The translations under genes were made by a program, and so were the position numbers. From contig JASAON010001500.1 in NCBI GenBank assembly GCA_030849065.1, positions 1 to 41,261 on the forward strand: DNA of 41,261 bases. Direction: 5' to 3'. Each line of letters begins with the position of its first letter. Positions within the stretch are counted from its first letter, which is position 1. Of this stretch, positions 28,412-37,399 are shown one piece after another. The notes under the pieces were generated by a model, which searched no databases, was not told the origin of the DNA, and worked only from the letters and a program-made list of their open reading frames with translations. This DNA is from Jaenimonas drosophilae. Lineage: Eukaryota > Euglenozoa > Kinetoplastea > Trypanosomatida > Trypanosomatidae.

Positions 28412-30628
28412 ATGCTGGGACAAAAGCGTCAGCGGGAGGTGGGCCCGCTCAAGCCCATCCCTGCCAATCCACGCGGGAACCTCAAGCCCAAGATCGCAAC
28501 AACAAGTAGTGCATCATCCACGCACGCACAATTGGAGAGTGACGATGCAGCGACGTGGAAAGCCCGTCGAGATATGCTGCAGGCTGAGGTGGATCGCCTC
28601 GTGGAGATGGAGGCGATGCAAGCAAAGGATCATGATTCGGCTCTCGATGCGGTTGAGCAGATGCTCTCCGACCATGCACGGCGCATGGATGAGGTGCGGG
28701 CGGAGATGAATACTGCAGCACATCAACATGAGCTTGCCATGGAGGCAGTGCGTGCGCGGGAGGAGCGCTGCCGCAGTCGCAAACAACAGGCACTAGATTC
28801 AGCCGCCGTCCTTGCCAACTCCGTCGCGTCACTCGTCAGGGAGCATGATGGGTTGGAGGAGGAGCTCGTCCTCCAGACAGATGTGCTGCAACAGAAGGAG
28901 GAATCACTACGTGAAGCACAGGCATCAACCGCGGCGGAAGAGGCTCGTCTCGCGGAGCACCTTCGTGCGGAGGAGCTTGCCTCGGATGCGGGCTACGGCT
29001 TGAGTGGCGAGGTGAAGGAGATGCTGGATCGCATGGCGGAGCTGGAGAAGAAGAAGAAGGAGATGGAGTTGTTGGCGATGCAATCAGAGCTCACACGTCG
29101 GGAGCTCTTTGCCAAGCGTGAGGAGCTGAAAGGCTCCATTCGTGTCTTTTGCCGCGTGAAGGGGCACTCCACCACGACCTCTGCAGTCATGGATGATGGT
29201 TCCATCAACAACCGTACATCATTCAGCTCCCCCGCCACCGCCACAAAACCATCGACGGCGGAGTGGCTGCGGGGCCAGAGGAGCCCGCAACGCGAGGCAT
29301 CCGCGAGCCGTGGACGACGCCAACCTCCATCACTGAGTGCATCGCCCCAGCGTGGCACAGATACTGAGGCTAGTGATGAAGGTGTTGTGGCGGATGACGA
29401 AGATGGCCGTCGCTCGTCCACTCAAACCACAACCTCACTCGGAAGTGAGCGAAGTAGTACGACCAACACCTCTGCCGTTGGTTGTGGCGGAGGGGTTCCC
29501 TTCTCCTTTCCTGCCTCACCCTCCTCCAGCTCCATGTTGGTCCAGGAGGAAGGGAGCACCATGGCGGAGAAGAACACCATCATCTCGGTACATCAACGTC
29601 GTGCCAACGCCACCTCCACCGGCACACATCACTCACGCGAGGATTTTGTTTACGACCGCGTCTTCACCCCAGACACCAGTCAGGCGGAGGTGTACGTGGA
29701 TGTGGAGCCCCTCGTGCATAGCGCCGTGGATGGCTATGCCGTCTGCATCTTCGCCTATGGCCAAACCGGCTCGGGCAAGACCTACACCATGGAGGGTCAG
29801 GAGGATGCCACGTCTTCAGAGGGCCACGGCGTAACTCCACGTGCGATGGCCACCATCTTCACGAGAATGAAGGAGCTTGGCAACGATGGCTGGTCGTTTG
29901 ATCTCTCGTGTTGGTTCGTGGAGGTTTACAACGACACCATTCGTGATTTGTGCCAACCTCCACAGCTCTACCAACCAGAGTCACGCAACAACAACAATGC
30001 AGCAGCATCATCCAAGACGGCATCTGCGCAGGGGGCAAAGACGAATGTGCCAAGTGGTCCTGCAGCATCCTACCACACCATCCAACACAATGGAGATCGC
30101 ACGAGCATCACCAATGTGAGAGAGACACAAATCCGCACCTTGGAGGACTTCAACAAGGTGTACGCGCAGGCAGTGCTTCACCGTAGTACGGCACGAACGC
30201 AGCTCAACGATCGCTCTTCACGTTCGCACTGCGTCTTCTCCCTGCGCATAAACGGCCGTAATGATCAGCTGCGCCAACGCAGCGAGGGTGTTCTTTGCCT
30301 CGTTGATCTCGCCGGAAGTGAGCGCGTGAATGATTCCGGTGCTGAAGGGAAGGAGCTCAAGGAGGCCATCAACATCAACCGAAGCCTTCTTGATCTTGGC
30401 AAGTGTATTCATGCAATGCGTGGCGGTGGTGTCGTACCCTGGAGGAACAGCAAGCTCACCTACCTCCTCCAGAACTATCTTGGAGCAAAAGGCGGGAAGA
30501 TGTTGATGATTGTGGCTGTTTCCGATCAGCCCACCCATGTCGCGGAGAGCATCAACTCATTGCGATTTGCCGCACGCGTCAGCGAGACCATCGTTGGCAG
30601 CGCCGTTAAGCGGGTGACCAACTACTAG
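28412..30628 (+). CDS. C-terminal motor kinesin (kinesin-14) with motor insert
   Basis: A 738-residue kinesin with its motor at the C-terminus, the layout of minus-end-directed kinesin-14s that act in spindles and cytoplasmic microtubule organisation. Residues about 30-235 are coiled coil. The neck-motor junction reads TRRELFAKREELKGSIRVFCRVK, the kinesin-14 signature, though the usual RVRP is RVKG. The ATP-binding loop GQTGSGKT is at 450-457, switch I NDRSSRSH at 599-606 and switch II VDLAGSE at 631-637. Between the first strand (ending near 250) and EDFVYDRVF (410-418) lie about 158 Ser/Thr/Pro-rich residues, where most kinesins have a few tens. A second Asn/Ala/Ser-rich insert of about 40 residues follows DLCQPPQLY. 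The frame extends upstream only to a GTG; ATG 28412 is the start. Cargo and direction are inferred from family. Confidence 0.93.
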   Translation: MLGQKRQREVGPLKPIPANPRGNLKPKIATTSSASSTHAQLESDDAATWKARRDMLQAEVDRLVEMEAMQAKDHDSALDAVEQMLSDHARRMDEVRAEMNTAAHQHELAMEAVRAREERCRSRKQQALDSAAVLANSVASLVREHDGLEEELVLQTDVLQQKEESLREAQASTAAEEARLAEHLRAEELASDAGYGLSGEVKEMLDRMAELEKKKKEMELLAMQSELTRRELFAKREELKGSIRVFCRVKGHSTTTSAVMDDGSINNRTSFSSPATATKPSTAEWLRGQRSPQREASASRGRRQPPSLSASPQRGTDTEASDEGVVADDEDGRRSSTQTTTSLGSERSSTTNTSAVGCGGGVPFSFPASPSSSSMLVQEEGSTMAEKNTIISVHQRRANATSTGTHHSREDFVYDRVFTPDTSQAEVYVDVEPLVHSAVDGYAVCIFAYGQTGSGKTYTMEGQEDATSSEGHGVTPRAMATIFTRMKELGNDGWSFDLSCWFVEVYNDTIRDLCQPPQLYQPESRNNNNAAASSKTASAQGAKTNVPSGPAASYHTIQHNGDRTSITNVRETQIRTLEDFNKVYAQAVLHRSTARTQLNDRSSRSHCVFSLRINGRNDQLRQRSEGVLCLVDLAGSERVNDSGAEGKELKEAININRSLLDLGKCIHAMRGGGVVPWRNSKLTYLLQNYLGAKGGKMLMIVAVSDQPTHVAESINSLRFAARVSETIVGSAVKRVTNY

Positions 30629-30807
30629 ATGGAGATAAGATCATAATTGGCAGAAAACAGTTCAACGCACACATTCACGCACACCTTAGATTCACTCTAC
30701 ATGGCAGAAAATCGCACCCATCAAGGATATTTTTTTCCTCTGTTGATGTGCTCTCTGCATACATCATGTATCATCCATGCATGATCACTCGTACACATCA
30801 ACGCGTA

Positions 30808-30834
30808 CTTCTTTTCTTCGTCATTCTTCTTTAG
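30808..30834 (+). promoter_or_regulatory. trans-splice acceptor for the dehydratase gene
   Basis: A T/C tract ends in TTCTTTAG with AG at 30833-30834. The 43 nt 5' UTR has no ATG. The rest of the 249 nt gap is kinesin 3' UTR with no visible gene. Confidence 0.75.
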
Positions 30835-30877
30835 CGGTGAGAGCCACTCTCATCTTCACTTCACGTCCACGTATACC

Positions 30878-31567
30878 ATGGCGCTTATGCTTCCAGAGGA
30901 CCATCCAGAACACCCGCGGAACCTGATTCCGGAGCTCTGCCGTAAGTTTTACGAGCTTGGCTGGGCAACAGGCACCGGTGGTGGTATCTCCATCAAGATG
31001 GGGGATCACTACTACATCGCACCGAGTGGGGTTCAGAAGGAGCGCATTCGTCCCGATGATATATTTATCCTTGACGAGCACCAAAACGTCATTGCCTCCC
31101 CAACCTCCCCCAACGCACCGCGTCTGAAGATCTCTGAGTGCACCCCACTCTTCTTCAACGCATACCACATGCGTGGGGCCGGTGCATGCCTCCACACACA
31201 CAGCCAAAACTGCGTCCTGGTTAGCATGATGTGCGCCGACGAGTTCCGCATTTCCCACATTGAGATGATCAAGGGCATCAACGATGCCGAAACAAAAAAG
31301 GCGCTCGGCTTCCGCGACACGCTGGTCGTACCCATCATTGAGAACACAGACTTCGAGTGCAATCTCACCGCATCGATGGCGGCGTGCATGGCCAAGTACC
31401 CCCGATCCAACGCAGTGCTCGTTCGCCGTCATGGTATGTACGTCTGGGGAGATACGTGGCAGAAGGCCAAGGGCATGGTGGAGTGCTTGGACTACTTGAT
31501 GGAGCTCGCGATTCGCATGAAGTCGCTCAACTTACCCTGGGAGCCCGAGGCGTCGAGCATTCCGTAA
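30878..31567 (+). CDS. mtnB: methylthioribulose-1-phosphate dehydratase
   Basis: A 229-residue class II aldolase/adducin-fold enzyme of the MtnB/APIP type. It dehydrates 5-methylthioribulose 1-phosphate in the methionine salvage pathway, in the cytosol. The start [23 protein letters not shown] is a family hallmark. The expected zinc ligands are His106 and His108 in HTHS and His185 in RRHGMYVWG; the proposed acid/base Glu129 lies in HIEMIKGI. Also present are [13 protein letters not shown] and [14 protein letters not shown]. Length is close to human APIP (242 residues), without extra domains. No other methionine-salvage gene is in this window. The start codon is supported by the acceptor at 30834. 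Confidence 0.94.
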   Translation: MALMLPEDHPEHPRNLIPELCRKFYELGWATGTGGGISIKMGDHYYIAPSGVQKERIRPDDIFILDEHQNVIASPTSPNAPRLKISECTPLFFNAYHMRGAGACLHTHSQNCVLVSMMCADEFRISHIEMIKGINDAETKKALGFRDTLVVPIIENTDFECNLTASMAACMAKYPRSNAVLVRRHGMYVWGDTWQKAKGMVECLDYLMELAIRMKSLNLPWEPEASSIP

Positions 31568-31867
31568 ATCTCGTCATGATGATGATGATGATGCAGGGTA
31601 GCGTAAGGTATCCTGCTTGGAATGTGTGTCCTTTGGTTGTGCTGATGAAGACCCACCGCTTTTACATGATCGAGATAATCTGCGTTGTTGCTAACCAACG
31701 TATTCATACAAACACGTTTGCTGACGTATGCATCAACGTTAGTGCATCACCTTCCATCACCTCTGTATCTCCTTCTCTCCCCCCTTCTGTTGTTACTGAC
31801 CAAACCACACACAACACATATGCAACATGTACGTATTCAATGAAGAGATCGTGTGATCAAAAAAAGG
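31568..31867 (+). other. intergenic region before the RAD5-like gene
   Basis: This 300 nt gap starts with an ATG trinucleotide run at 31576-31593, nine bases after the stop, and ends with a CT-rich tract and the acceptor for the next gene. No gene is seen. Confidence 0.5.
31751..31845 (+). promoter_or_regulatory. trans-splice acceptor for the RAD5-like gene
   Basis: The CT-rich tract spans about 31751-31798. The first AG after it is at 31844-31845, 22 nt before the start. Three ATGs (about 31819, 31827 and 31840) lie upstream of that AG and would be removed from the mRNA. Confidence 0.6.
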
Positions 31868-34800
31868 ATGGACGACATCGATCGTTTCCTCGCCGATCTC
31901 GATAGCTTTGCCCCGCCAAGCATCAACGCGGGGATCTCATTAAGCCGCTCGCGAGCCAATGAGAACGTTGGTGGCGCAGGCTCCGCCACACCATCTGAGA
32001 ATGGTGTTGGTGGATCGGCAAATTCAAGAAAACGAAGTCGCCGTGAGGAACAAGACGCAACACATCACCACGATTCATCATCATGTGTTGTGGTGCCATC
32101 AACGTCTTCATCTGTTGTAAGTATGGAAGGGATTCCCTCCACAAATCTTCCCGTTGTACGTCATGGTGGTGGTACTACACCATCGCCATCATCATCATCA
32201 ACAACAACAACAACAACAACAACAACTTCGATCCCCATTGCCGTTCGCATTGGACCACAACGATCGAAGTTGATGGCCAACACCACAGCCACTACATCAT
32301 CACTCGTGTGGAGCTGTGCTGCATGCACCTACCTAAATGAGAATGCCATGGCGAGGAAGTGTGCTATGTGTGCATCTCCGCGACCATCAGCATCATCGCA
32401 AAGCTCCTCCTCCTCCCCATCTTCATCATCATGGAGTTGTGTTCGTTGTACGTACATCAACGAGGCCAAATCGGTGGTCTGCGGAATGTGTGAAGCGCCC
32501 GTGAGCCGCCACTTCGCTTCGCTTGACACAAACGCATCTCTTCCTCCGCCAAAGCTAACTGCACCAACAGCAACATCTCCATCATTATTCGTGGCTGCTC
32601 AATCCACTGCACGTGTACGTGGCACAACACCACCTCCCACGAAGAATCAGAAAAGCTCATCTTCATCGAGCAGCTCGAGTAGTGCAAGCAGCGACGAAGA
32701 AGACGATGACGACGATGATGATGATGATGATGATGGTAGTGATGATGAGCATGCAAACAGTGCAGATGCAACAGCTCTCGTGAGCTTTCTCAAGGCACTG
32801 GATGAGGCAGCGATGGAGGATCTTTCGATGGCCCCAATCCCGCCAACGATGATTAGTGATGCGCTGCAGCCTTTTCAGCGCCAGGGTCTTCAGTGGTTGT
32901 TGTCTCGTGAAGGTGGTTCCACCCGCAACACCAAAGTCGAGGAGGTTGATGATGATGATGGTGATGATGGTGATGGTGGTGCCTACTTCATGAAGAAGAG
33001 TGCGGAAGAGGTTGGCTCCATACGTGGCGGTATCTTCGCCGACCACATGGGCCTTGGGAAAACACGTACGATCATCGCCTTGTGCGAGAGCACCCGAGGA
33101 CCTCCGCTGCACCGAGTGACGGGGAGTGAGGTGCGTTCATCTGCAACACTCATCATTTGCCCATCATCGGTGATTGGTCAGTGGGTGCAGGAGATACGTC
33201 GATGTGTGGTGCTTACACAAAGTCATGTGGATGATGGACGAAGAGGAGTTGGCAGCTCCAACAACAACAACAGAGCCCCTCGCATCTTGGTTTATCATGG
33301 TGCGAACAAGAGGAAGAAGCTCAGCCTCTTTGATGTGGCCCAACGCTACGACTACGTCCTCACGAGCTACCACACCTTGGCCAGTGAGCCTATTCCGGAT
33401 GAAGGCCCACGTACGTTCGTTGGTGGTGCCAACAACCACACCTCTGCTGCCTTTCCCTTGGCGTCCACCATGTCAGCCCCAACGCCTGGTAAGCTCTTCT
33501 TGATTCTCTGGAAGCGTGTGGTGCTTGACGAAGCACACATGATTCGCAATCGCCGTACCAACATTCATCACGCATGTTTGCGGCTGAGTGCGGTGCATCG
33601 TTGGGCAGTTACAGGGACGCCAATTCACAATCATCTCAATGACCTCTTCGCACTCCTCAGCTTCCTTCGTGTGCCACACTTTGGCGAGGTGGCGTGGTGG
33701 AATCGTGAGGTGGTGGCCTACTTGCATAATGATCTTCATCATCCGCGTCCTGTTCTGGCCTTGAAGCTCCTCAGTCGGGCGCTGATGCTCCGCCGAACAC
33801 CATCTTCCACGTGTAATGGCGAAGTGATTGTCTCGTTGCCACCGAAAGAGGTGTTGGTGGAGTTAATCGTCTTGTCGGCGGAGGAGCGCACCTTTTACGA
33901 ACGTGTGCGGGCCCTGGCAGCGGAGAAGATTCAACGCTCCGTTGAGCGGAGTGAGCGCGGCTACGGCCAACAACAACATCTCCTGTACATCACCGCCTTT
34001 GAGATGTTGTTGCGTTGTAGGCAGGCGTGCTTGCACCCATTTATTGTGTTGGCCTCCTTGAAGAAGAAGTCGGGGAGCTCCACAACGGCGGTGGATCCTA
34101 CACAATCATCATCACCAGCATCAACGGCGGCGATGAACGCGGCGGTGGCAGAAGCTGCGCGCCGCGAGGAGATGATGATGGCCAACTTTATTCAACGGTT
34201 GCTCCGCAAGATGGACGTTCCCGATGGCCAATTTCGCGAGGAGCTCCTCACCGAGCTTCGCGCCAAACGATTGTGCGAACGCGAATGCATCATCTGCCTC
34301 GATCATCTTCACCCGCCAGCCATTCTACCATGCGCACACACCTTCTGCGAGGGATGCGTACGCGACGTCTTCACGATTGGTGGGCAGAAACGTTGCCCGT
34401 TGTGCAAACGATCAACCACTCTCACCAAGATGGTGGTGGTCCCGGAGGAGCTCCAAGGTGCCCAACCAACATCATCTTCTCCGGCTAGCGGAGAAGCAGC
34501 ACCACGCAGTGAAGCGGATGCGTTGATGCAGCTCATCTCATCCACCGCGGCGGAGGAGCTCGCGGATATCCGATGCTGGGCCCAACACATGTGCAGCACC
34601 AAGACGGAGAAGCTCCTTCACACGATGCGCTCCATCCCTCGCGACGAAAAGATCGTGATTTTCAGCAGCTTCCTCACCTACCTGCGTTACGTGAAGGTGC
34701 GTCTTGAGATGGACGTGGATCATCCCTACGTCTGCGATATCTACTCGGGTGAGCTCAGCCTGACGCAGCGCGAGGCCATTCTGCAGCGATTTGCTGCTCC

Positions 34801-35212
34801 GCTCTACGACCCCGTCACCGGATTGCCCGATCCTCTCGTCCCGCGTGTGTTGCTCGCCACCATCACAACCTGTGGTGTTGGTGTGAATCTAACCTCGGCA
34901 AATCATTGTTTCATGATGGAGCCGACGTGGAACCCTGGCGTGGAGGAGCAGGCGCTCAATCGCCTTCATCGCATTGGCCAAACACGTCCTGTGCGCATCA
35001 CAAAATTTGTGGCGGCGTCTACGGTGGATGAGCAGGTGGAGATGCTCTGCACTCAGAAGAAGGAACATCAGCGCTACTGCGGCATAGGTGGCGGGCAGCA
35101 GAGCGATAGTGGGGCGGGCGGATCATCGTCGAGGCTGCGTACGTCTGACCTGCTTCAGCTCTTTGCCCCGAAGGCCTCTGCACCATCAACAACCAGCACA
35201 CAACATGAATAG
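31868..35212 (+). CDS. RAD5/RAD16-type SNF2 ATPase with RING and two RanBP2 zinc fingers
   Basis: A 1114-residue nuclear protein combining a SNF2 DNA translocase and a ubiquitin ligase, the plan of Rad5, Rad16 and HLTF. In order: a disordered N-terminus with an early MDDIDRFLADLDSF; RanBP2-type zinc fingers at about 148-173 (WSCAACTYLNE) and 189-212 (WSCVRCTYINE); Ser and Asp runs; the SNF2 N-lobe from about 333 with MGLGKT at 394-399 and DEAH at 554-557; a complete C3HC4 RING (Cys807, 810, 822, His824, Cys827, 830, 843, 846) between the lobes; and the helicase C lobe with TTCGVGVNLTSANH and ALNRLHRIGQTRPV. Rad5/HLTF act in error-free bypass of damaged DNA and Rad16 in repair; no HIRAN domain is visible, so it may be closer to Rad16. 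The frame extends upstream to a GTG; ATG 31868 follows the acceptor. Confidence 0.93.
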   Translation: MDDIDRFLADLDSFAPPSINAGISLSRSRANENVGGAGSATPSENGVGGSANSRKRSRREEQDATHHHDSSSCVVVPSTSSSVVSMEGIPSTNLPVVRHGGGTTPSPSSSSTTTTTTTTTSIPIAVRIGPQRSKLMANTTATTSSLVWSCAACTYLNENAMARKCAMCASPRPSASSQSSSSSPSSSSWSCVRCTYINEAKSVVCGMCEAPVSRHFASLDTNASLPPPKLTAPTATSPSLFVAAQSTARVRGTTPPPTKNQKSSSSSSSSSSASSDEEDDDDDDDDDDDGSDDEHANSADATALVSFLKALDEAAMEDLSMAPIPPTMISDALQPFQRQGLQWLLSREGGSTRNTKVEEVDDDDGDDGDGGAYFMKKSAEEVGSIRGGIFADHMGLGKTRTIIALCESTRGPPLHRVTGSEVRSSATLIICPSSVIGQWVQEIRRCVVLTQSHVDDGRRGVGSSNNNNRAPRILVYHGANKRKKLSLFDVAQRYDYVLTSYHTLASEPIPDEGPRTFVGGANNHTSAAFPLASTMSAPTPGKLFLILWKRVVLDEAHMIRNRRTNIHHACLRLSAVHRWAVTGTPIHNHLNDLFALLSFLRVPHFGEVAWWNREVVAYLHNDLHHPRPVLALKLLSRALMLRRTPSSTCNGEVIVSLPPKEVLVELIVLSAEERTFYERVRALAAEKIQRSVERSERGYGQQQHLLYITAFEMLLRCRQACLHPFIVLASLKKKSGSSTTAVDPTQSSSPASTAAMNAAVAEAARREEMMMANFIQRLLRKMDVPDGQFREELLTELRAKRLCERECIICLDHLHPPAILPCAHTFCEGCVRDVFTIGGQKRCPLCKRSTTLTKMVVVPEELQGAQPTSSSPASGEAAPRSEADALMQLISSTAAEELADIRCWAQHMCSTKTEKLLHTMRSIPRDEKIVIFSSFLTYLRYVKVRLEMDVDHPYVCDIYSGELSLTQREAILQRFAAPLYDPVTGLPDPLVPRVLLATITTCGVGVNLTSANHCFMMEPTWNPGVEEQALNRLHRIGQTRPVRITKFVAASTVDEQVEMLCTQKKEHQRYCGIGGGQQSDSGAGGSSSRLRTSDLLQLFAPKASAPSTTSTQHE

Positions 35213-35380
35213 ATGCCGTGTCCTCCTCTGTGTGCGTGTGTGTGTGCTTCACGTACATGGATCTGCCATCACAACTTGTGTGTGTATCAGCACCGTTGCC
35301 TAAATTGTGTTGTGTTTGTGATGCCAATGACGAATATCTTGTACTACACACCACTCTCCCCATTCCACGAACATGTGCTC

Positions 35381-35428
35381 CCTTCCTTTTCTTCACGGTG
35401 TTGCGTAGCCTCTCATTCATTGAATTAG
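35381..35428 (+). promoter_or_regulatory. trans-splice acceptor for RPA1
   Basis: CT-rich sequence is followed by AG at 35407-35408 and again at 35427-35428. No ATG lies between either site and 35558, so the start is secure. Confidence 0.6.
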
Positions 35429-35479
35429 GCAGACTACCTTCGTCCTCTGCTCACCCAATATCATTTTCTCATACATCTG

Positions 35480-35541
35480 CACACACACACACACACACAC
35501 ACACAGCACACGCACACACAGCACACACACACACACACACC
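35480..35541 (+). repeat. CA dinucleotide repeat in the RPA1 5' UTR
   Basis: A nearly continuous CA repeat, broken by a few G substitutions, lies 16 nt upstream of the RPA1 start codon. Confidence 0.9.
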
Positions 35542-35557
35542 TCCAACCAACATCACT

Positions 35558-36958
35558 ATGCAGCCTGAACATCGCCACATTCAGCCCATTGACTCCCTCA
35601 CGCCCTTTCTTGGTGGGAAGTGGTGGATTCGTGCGCGTGTAACTGACAAGAGTGATATCCGAACATGGAACAAACCAACCTCACAAGGCAAGCTCTTCTC
35701 CTTCACCTTGATTGATGAGAGCACCGCCATTCGTGCCACCGTCTTCAACGACGCCGTTGATCTCTTCGAGCCTCTTCTTGTGAATGGGCAGGTGTACTTC
35801 TTCAGTGGAGGCCAAGTGAAGAATGCCAACAAGCGATTCAGCAACGTGAGCAACGATTATGAGCTCACCTTTGACCGTGGAGCGGAGATTGTTTTGGCAC
35901 GTGATGCCGCGTCGAGCACCTTGCCAATGCAGCGCTACAACTTCGTCCCGATTAAGCTTCTGGAGCAACGTGAGCTGGGCTCCTTGGTTGATGTACTCTG
36001 CGTGGTGCTCCACGTCACTGAGCCAACCTCCATCACACAGAAATCCACGGGCCGTGAGCTCATCAAGCGCAACGTGAAGGTGGGCGATCTCTCCGCCGCG
36101 GTGGAGGTGACGCTGTGGAATGAGGCGGCACAAGTCTGGTCTCACGAAGCGGGCACCGTGGTGGCGATGCGCCAGCTCAAGGTTGGCAGCTTTGATGGCG
36201 TTAATCTCAGCGCCACCTTCCAAACATCGATTGATGTGAATCCTTCCGACCTCCCCGACGTGAAGAAGCTGAGTAGCTGGTACATCTCCACTGGGGGCAA
36301 CACCGTTGCCTCCATCTCCGCCCTCGGCAACGGCCCCTCGGCGGGTGCGGGCGGCGAAAACTACCGTGGCCGAAAATATCTCGACGAGATCACCTCCGAG
36401 GGCCTCGGACGTGGAATGAAGGCAGATTTTGTGGATGTACGTTGTGTGCCCATTTACATGAAGCAGGACGCACAGTGGTACGATGCCTGCCCCACGTGCA
36501 ACAAGAAGGTGACTGCGGAAGGTGCTCAAGGCGATCGTTTTCGTTGTGAGAAGTGTGATGCGCAGGTGGTGCCCACACAGCGCTACCTCATTTCAATCCA
36601 AGTGACGGACAACATGGCACAGGTGTGGCTGACCTTGTTCAATGAGGCTGGCGAACAGTTTTTTGGTATGCCGGCTGGTGAGCTGAAGAAGTACGCGGAG
36701 AATGATCCCATGTATATCACCAAGCTGGCACAAGGTAGGATGAACCGGCCCGTGTTGATGCGATTGAGGGTGAAGGAGGAGCAGAGCACCGGAGGATTTG
36801 GCGGGGAGGAGGGCGGTGATCGTCTGCGGCTGACGGTTGTGCGGCTCACAGAGTTTATGCACATGACGGGGGCAACGGAGGACGTACGCCGTCGTATCGC
36901 CACCAATCTGCGAGCGGAATGTGATGATCTTCTGCAGTGCATTGAGGCCTACGCATGA
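35558..36958 (+). CDS. RPA1: replication protein A large subunit
   Basis: A 466-residue homologue of RPA70, the single-stranded-DNA binding protein of replication, repair and recombination. DNA-binding domain A begins almost at the N-terminus with IQPIDSLTPF and contains IRTWNKPTSQGKLFSF and NDYELTFDRG. Domain B follows (LGSLVDVLCVV, VEVTLWNEAA). Domain C has a zinc finger with Cys311, Cys314, Cys330 and Cys333 and the segment RYLISIQVTD. Human RPA70 has 616 residues; the missing part is the N-terminal 70N domain that recruits checkpoint and repair proteins. The same shortening has been described for trypanosomatid RPA-1, so it is a lineage trait and not a truncation. The first zinc pair is CxxC, whereas the human pair is CxxxxC. 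ATG 35558 is the only plausible start. Confidence 0.96.
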   Translation: MQPEHRHIQPIDSLTPFLGGKWWIRARVTDKSDIRTWNKPTSQGKLFSFTLIDESTAIRATVFNDAVDLFEPLLVNGQVYFFSGGQVKNANKRFSNVSNDYELTFDRGAEIVLARDAASSTLPMQRYNFVPIKLLEQRELGSLVDVLCVVLHVTEPTSITQKSTGRELIKRNVKVGDLSAAVEVTLWNEAAQVWSHEAGTVVAMRQLKVGSFDGVNLSATFQTSIDVNPSDLPDVKKLSSWYISTGGNTVASISALGNGPSAGAGGENYRGRKYLDEITSEGLGRGMKADFVDVRCVPIYMKQDAQWYDACPTCNKKVTAEGAQGDRFRCEKCDAQVVPTQRYLISIQVTDNMAQVWLTLFNEAGEQFFGMPAGELKKYAENDPMYITKLAQGRMNRPVLMRLRVKEEQSTGGFGGEEGGDRLRLTVVRLTEFMHMTGATEDVRRRIATNLRAECDDLLQCIEAYA

Positions 36959-37399
36959 GGATATATAGACCACAAACACATTTTCCAAGTGATAAGAATG
37001 AAAAGGTGTTGCGTGAGTGAGGTTCCTACCCTCCCCTACTCTTGCACCTATACAGGATGGCATAGATGCTCCATCAAGAACTCTTCCTACTTTCATGTGG
37101 AGGCACACCAGCTCTACATTGGGAGGAGAGAGGCGTAGGAGCGGTGCAGAGCACAGAAGTAACGAAGAGAAACAACCAAACATGAATAATATTAATGATG
37201 ATGATGCTATGATCTGAATACCTTGTGATGTAGTCGTGGACCACCTCAACAAGCACCTTTTTTTCTTCATGTTGTTGTTTGTAGTTGTAGCATCGGTTGA
37301 GGCCACCTTTGAAAGGATTTGGACCCTCTCGTCGCGCAAACAATTTTTTCTCTTCAGTTTCTATTCATCATCATTAACTCCTTGCAGAAGAGCACGTCG
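36959..37399 (+). other. intergenic region after RPA1
   Basis: This 441 nt region contains an ATG trinucleotide run at about 37193-37207, T-rich sequence and the double acceptor of the next gene. No gene is seen. Confidence 0.5.
37343..37387 (+). promoter_or_regulatory. trans-splice acceptor for the small mitochondrial-like gene
   Basis: T/C-rich sequence is followed by AG at 37356-37357 and, after a further T/C stretch, CTTGCAG with AG at 37386-37387, only 12 nt before the ATG at 37400. Confidence 0.7.

Larger units (their letters stand above)
35213..35557 (+). other. intergenic region before RPA1
   Basis: This 345 nt region contains GT-rich 3' UTR sequence, a CT-rich tract with the RPA1 acceptor, and a 62 nt CA-rich repeat just before the start codon. 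No gene is seen. Confidence 0.5.
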
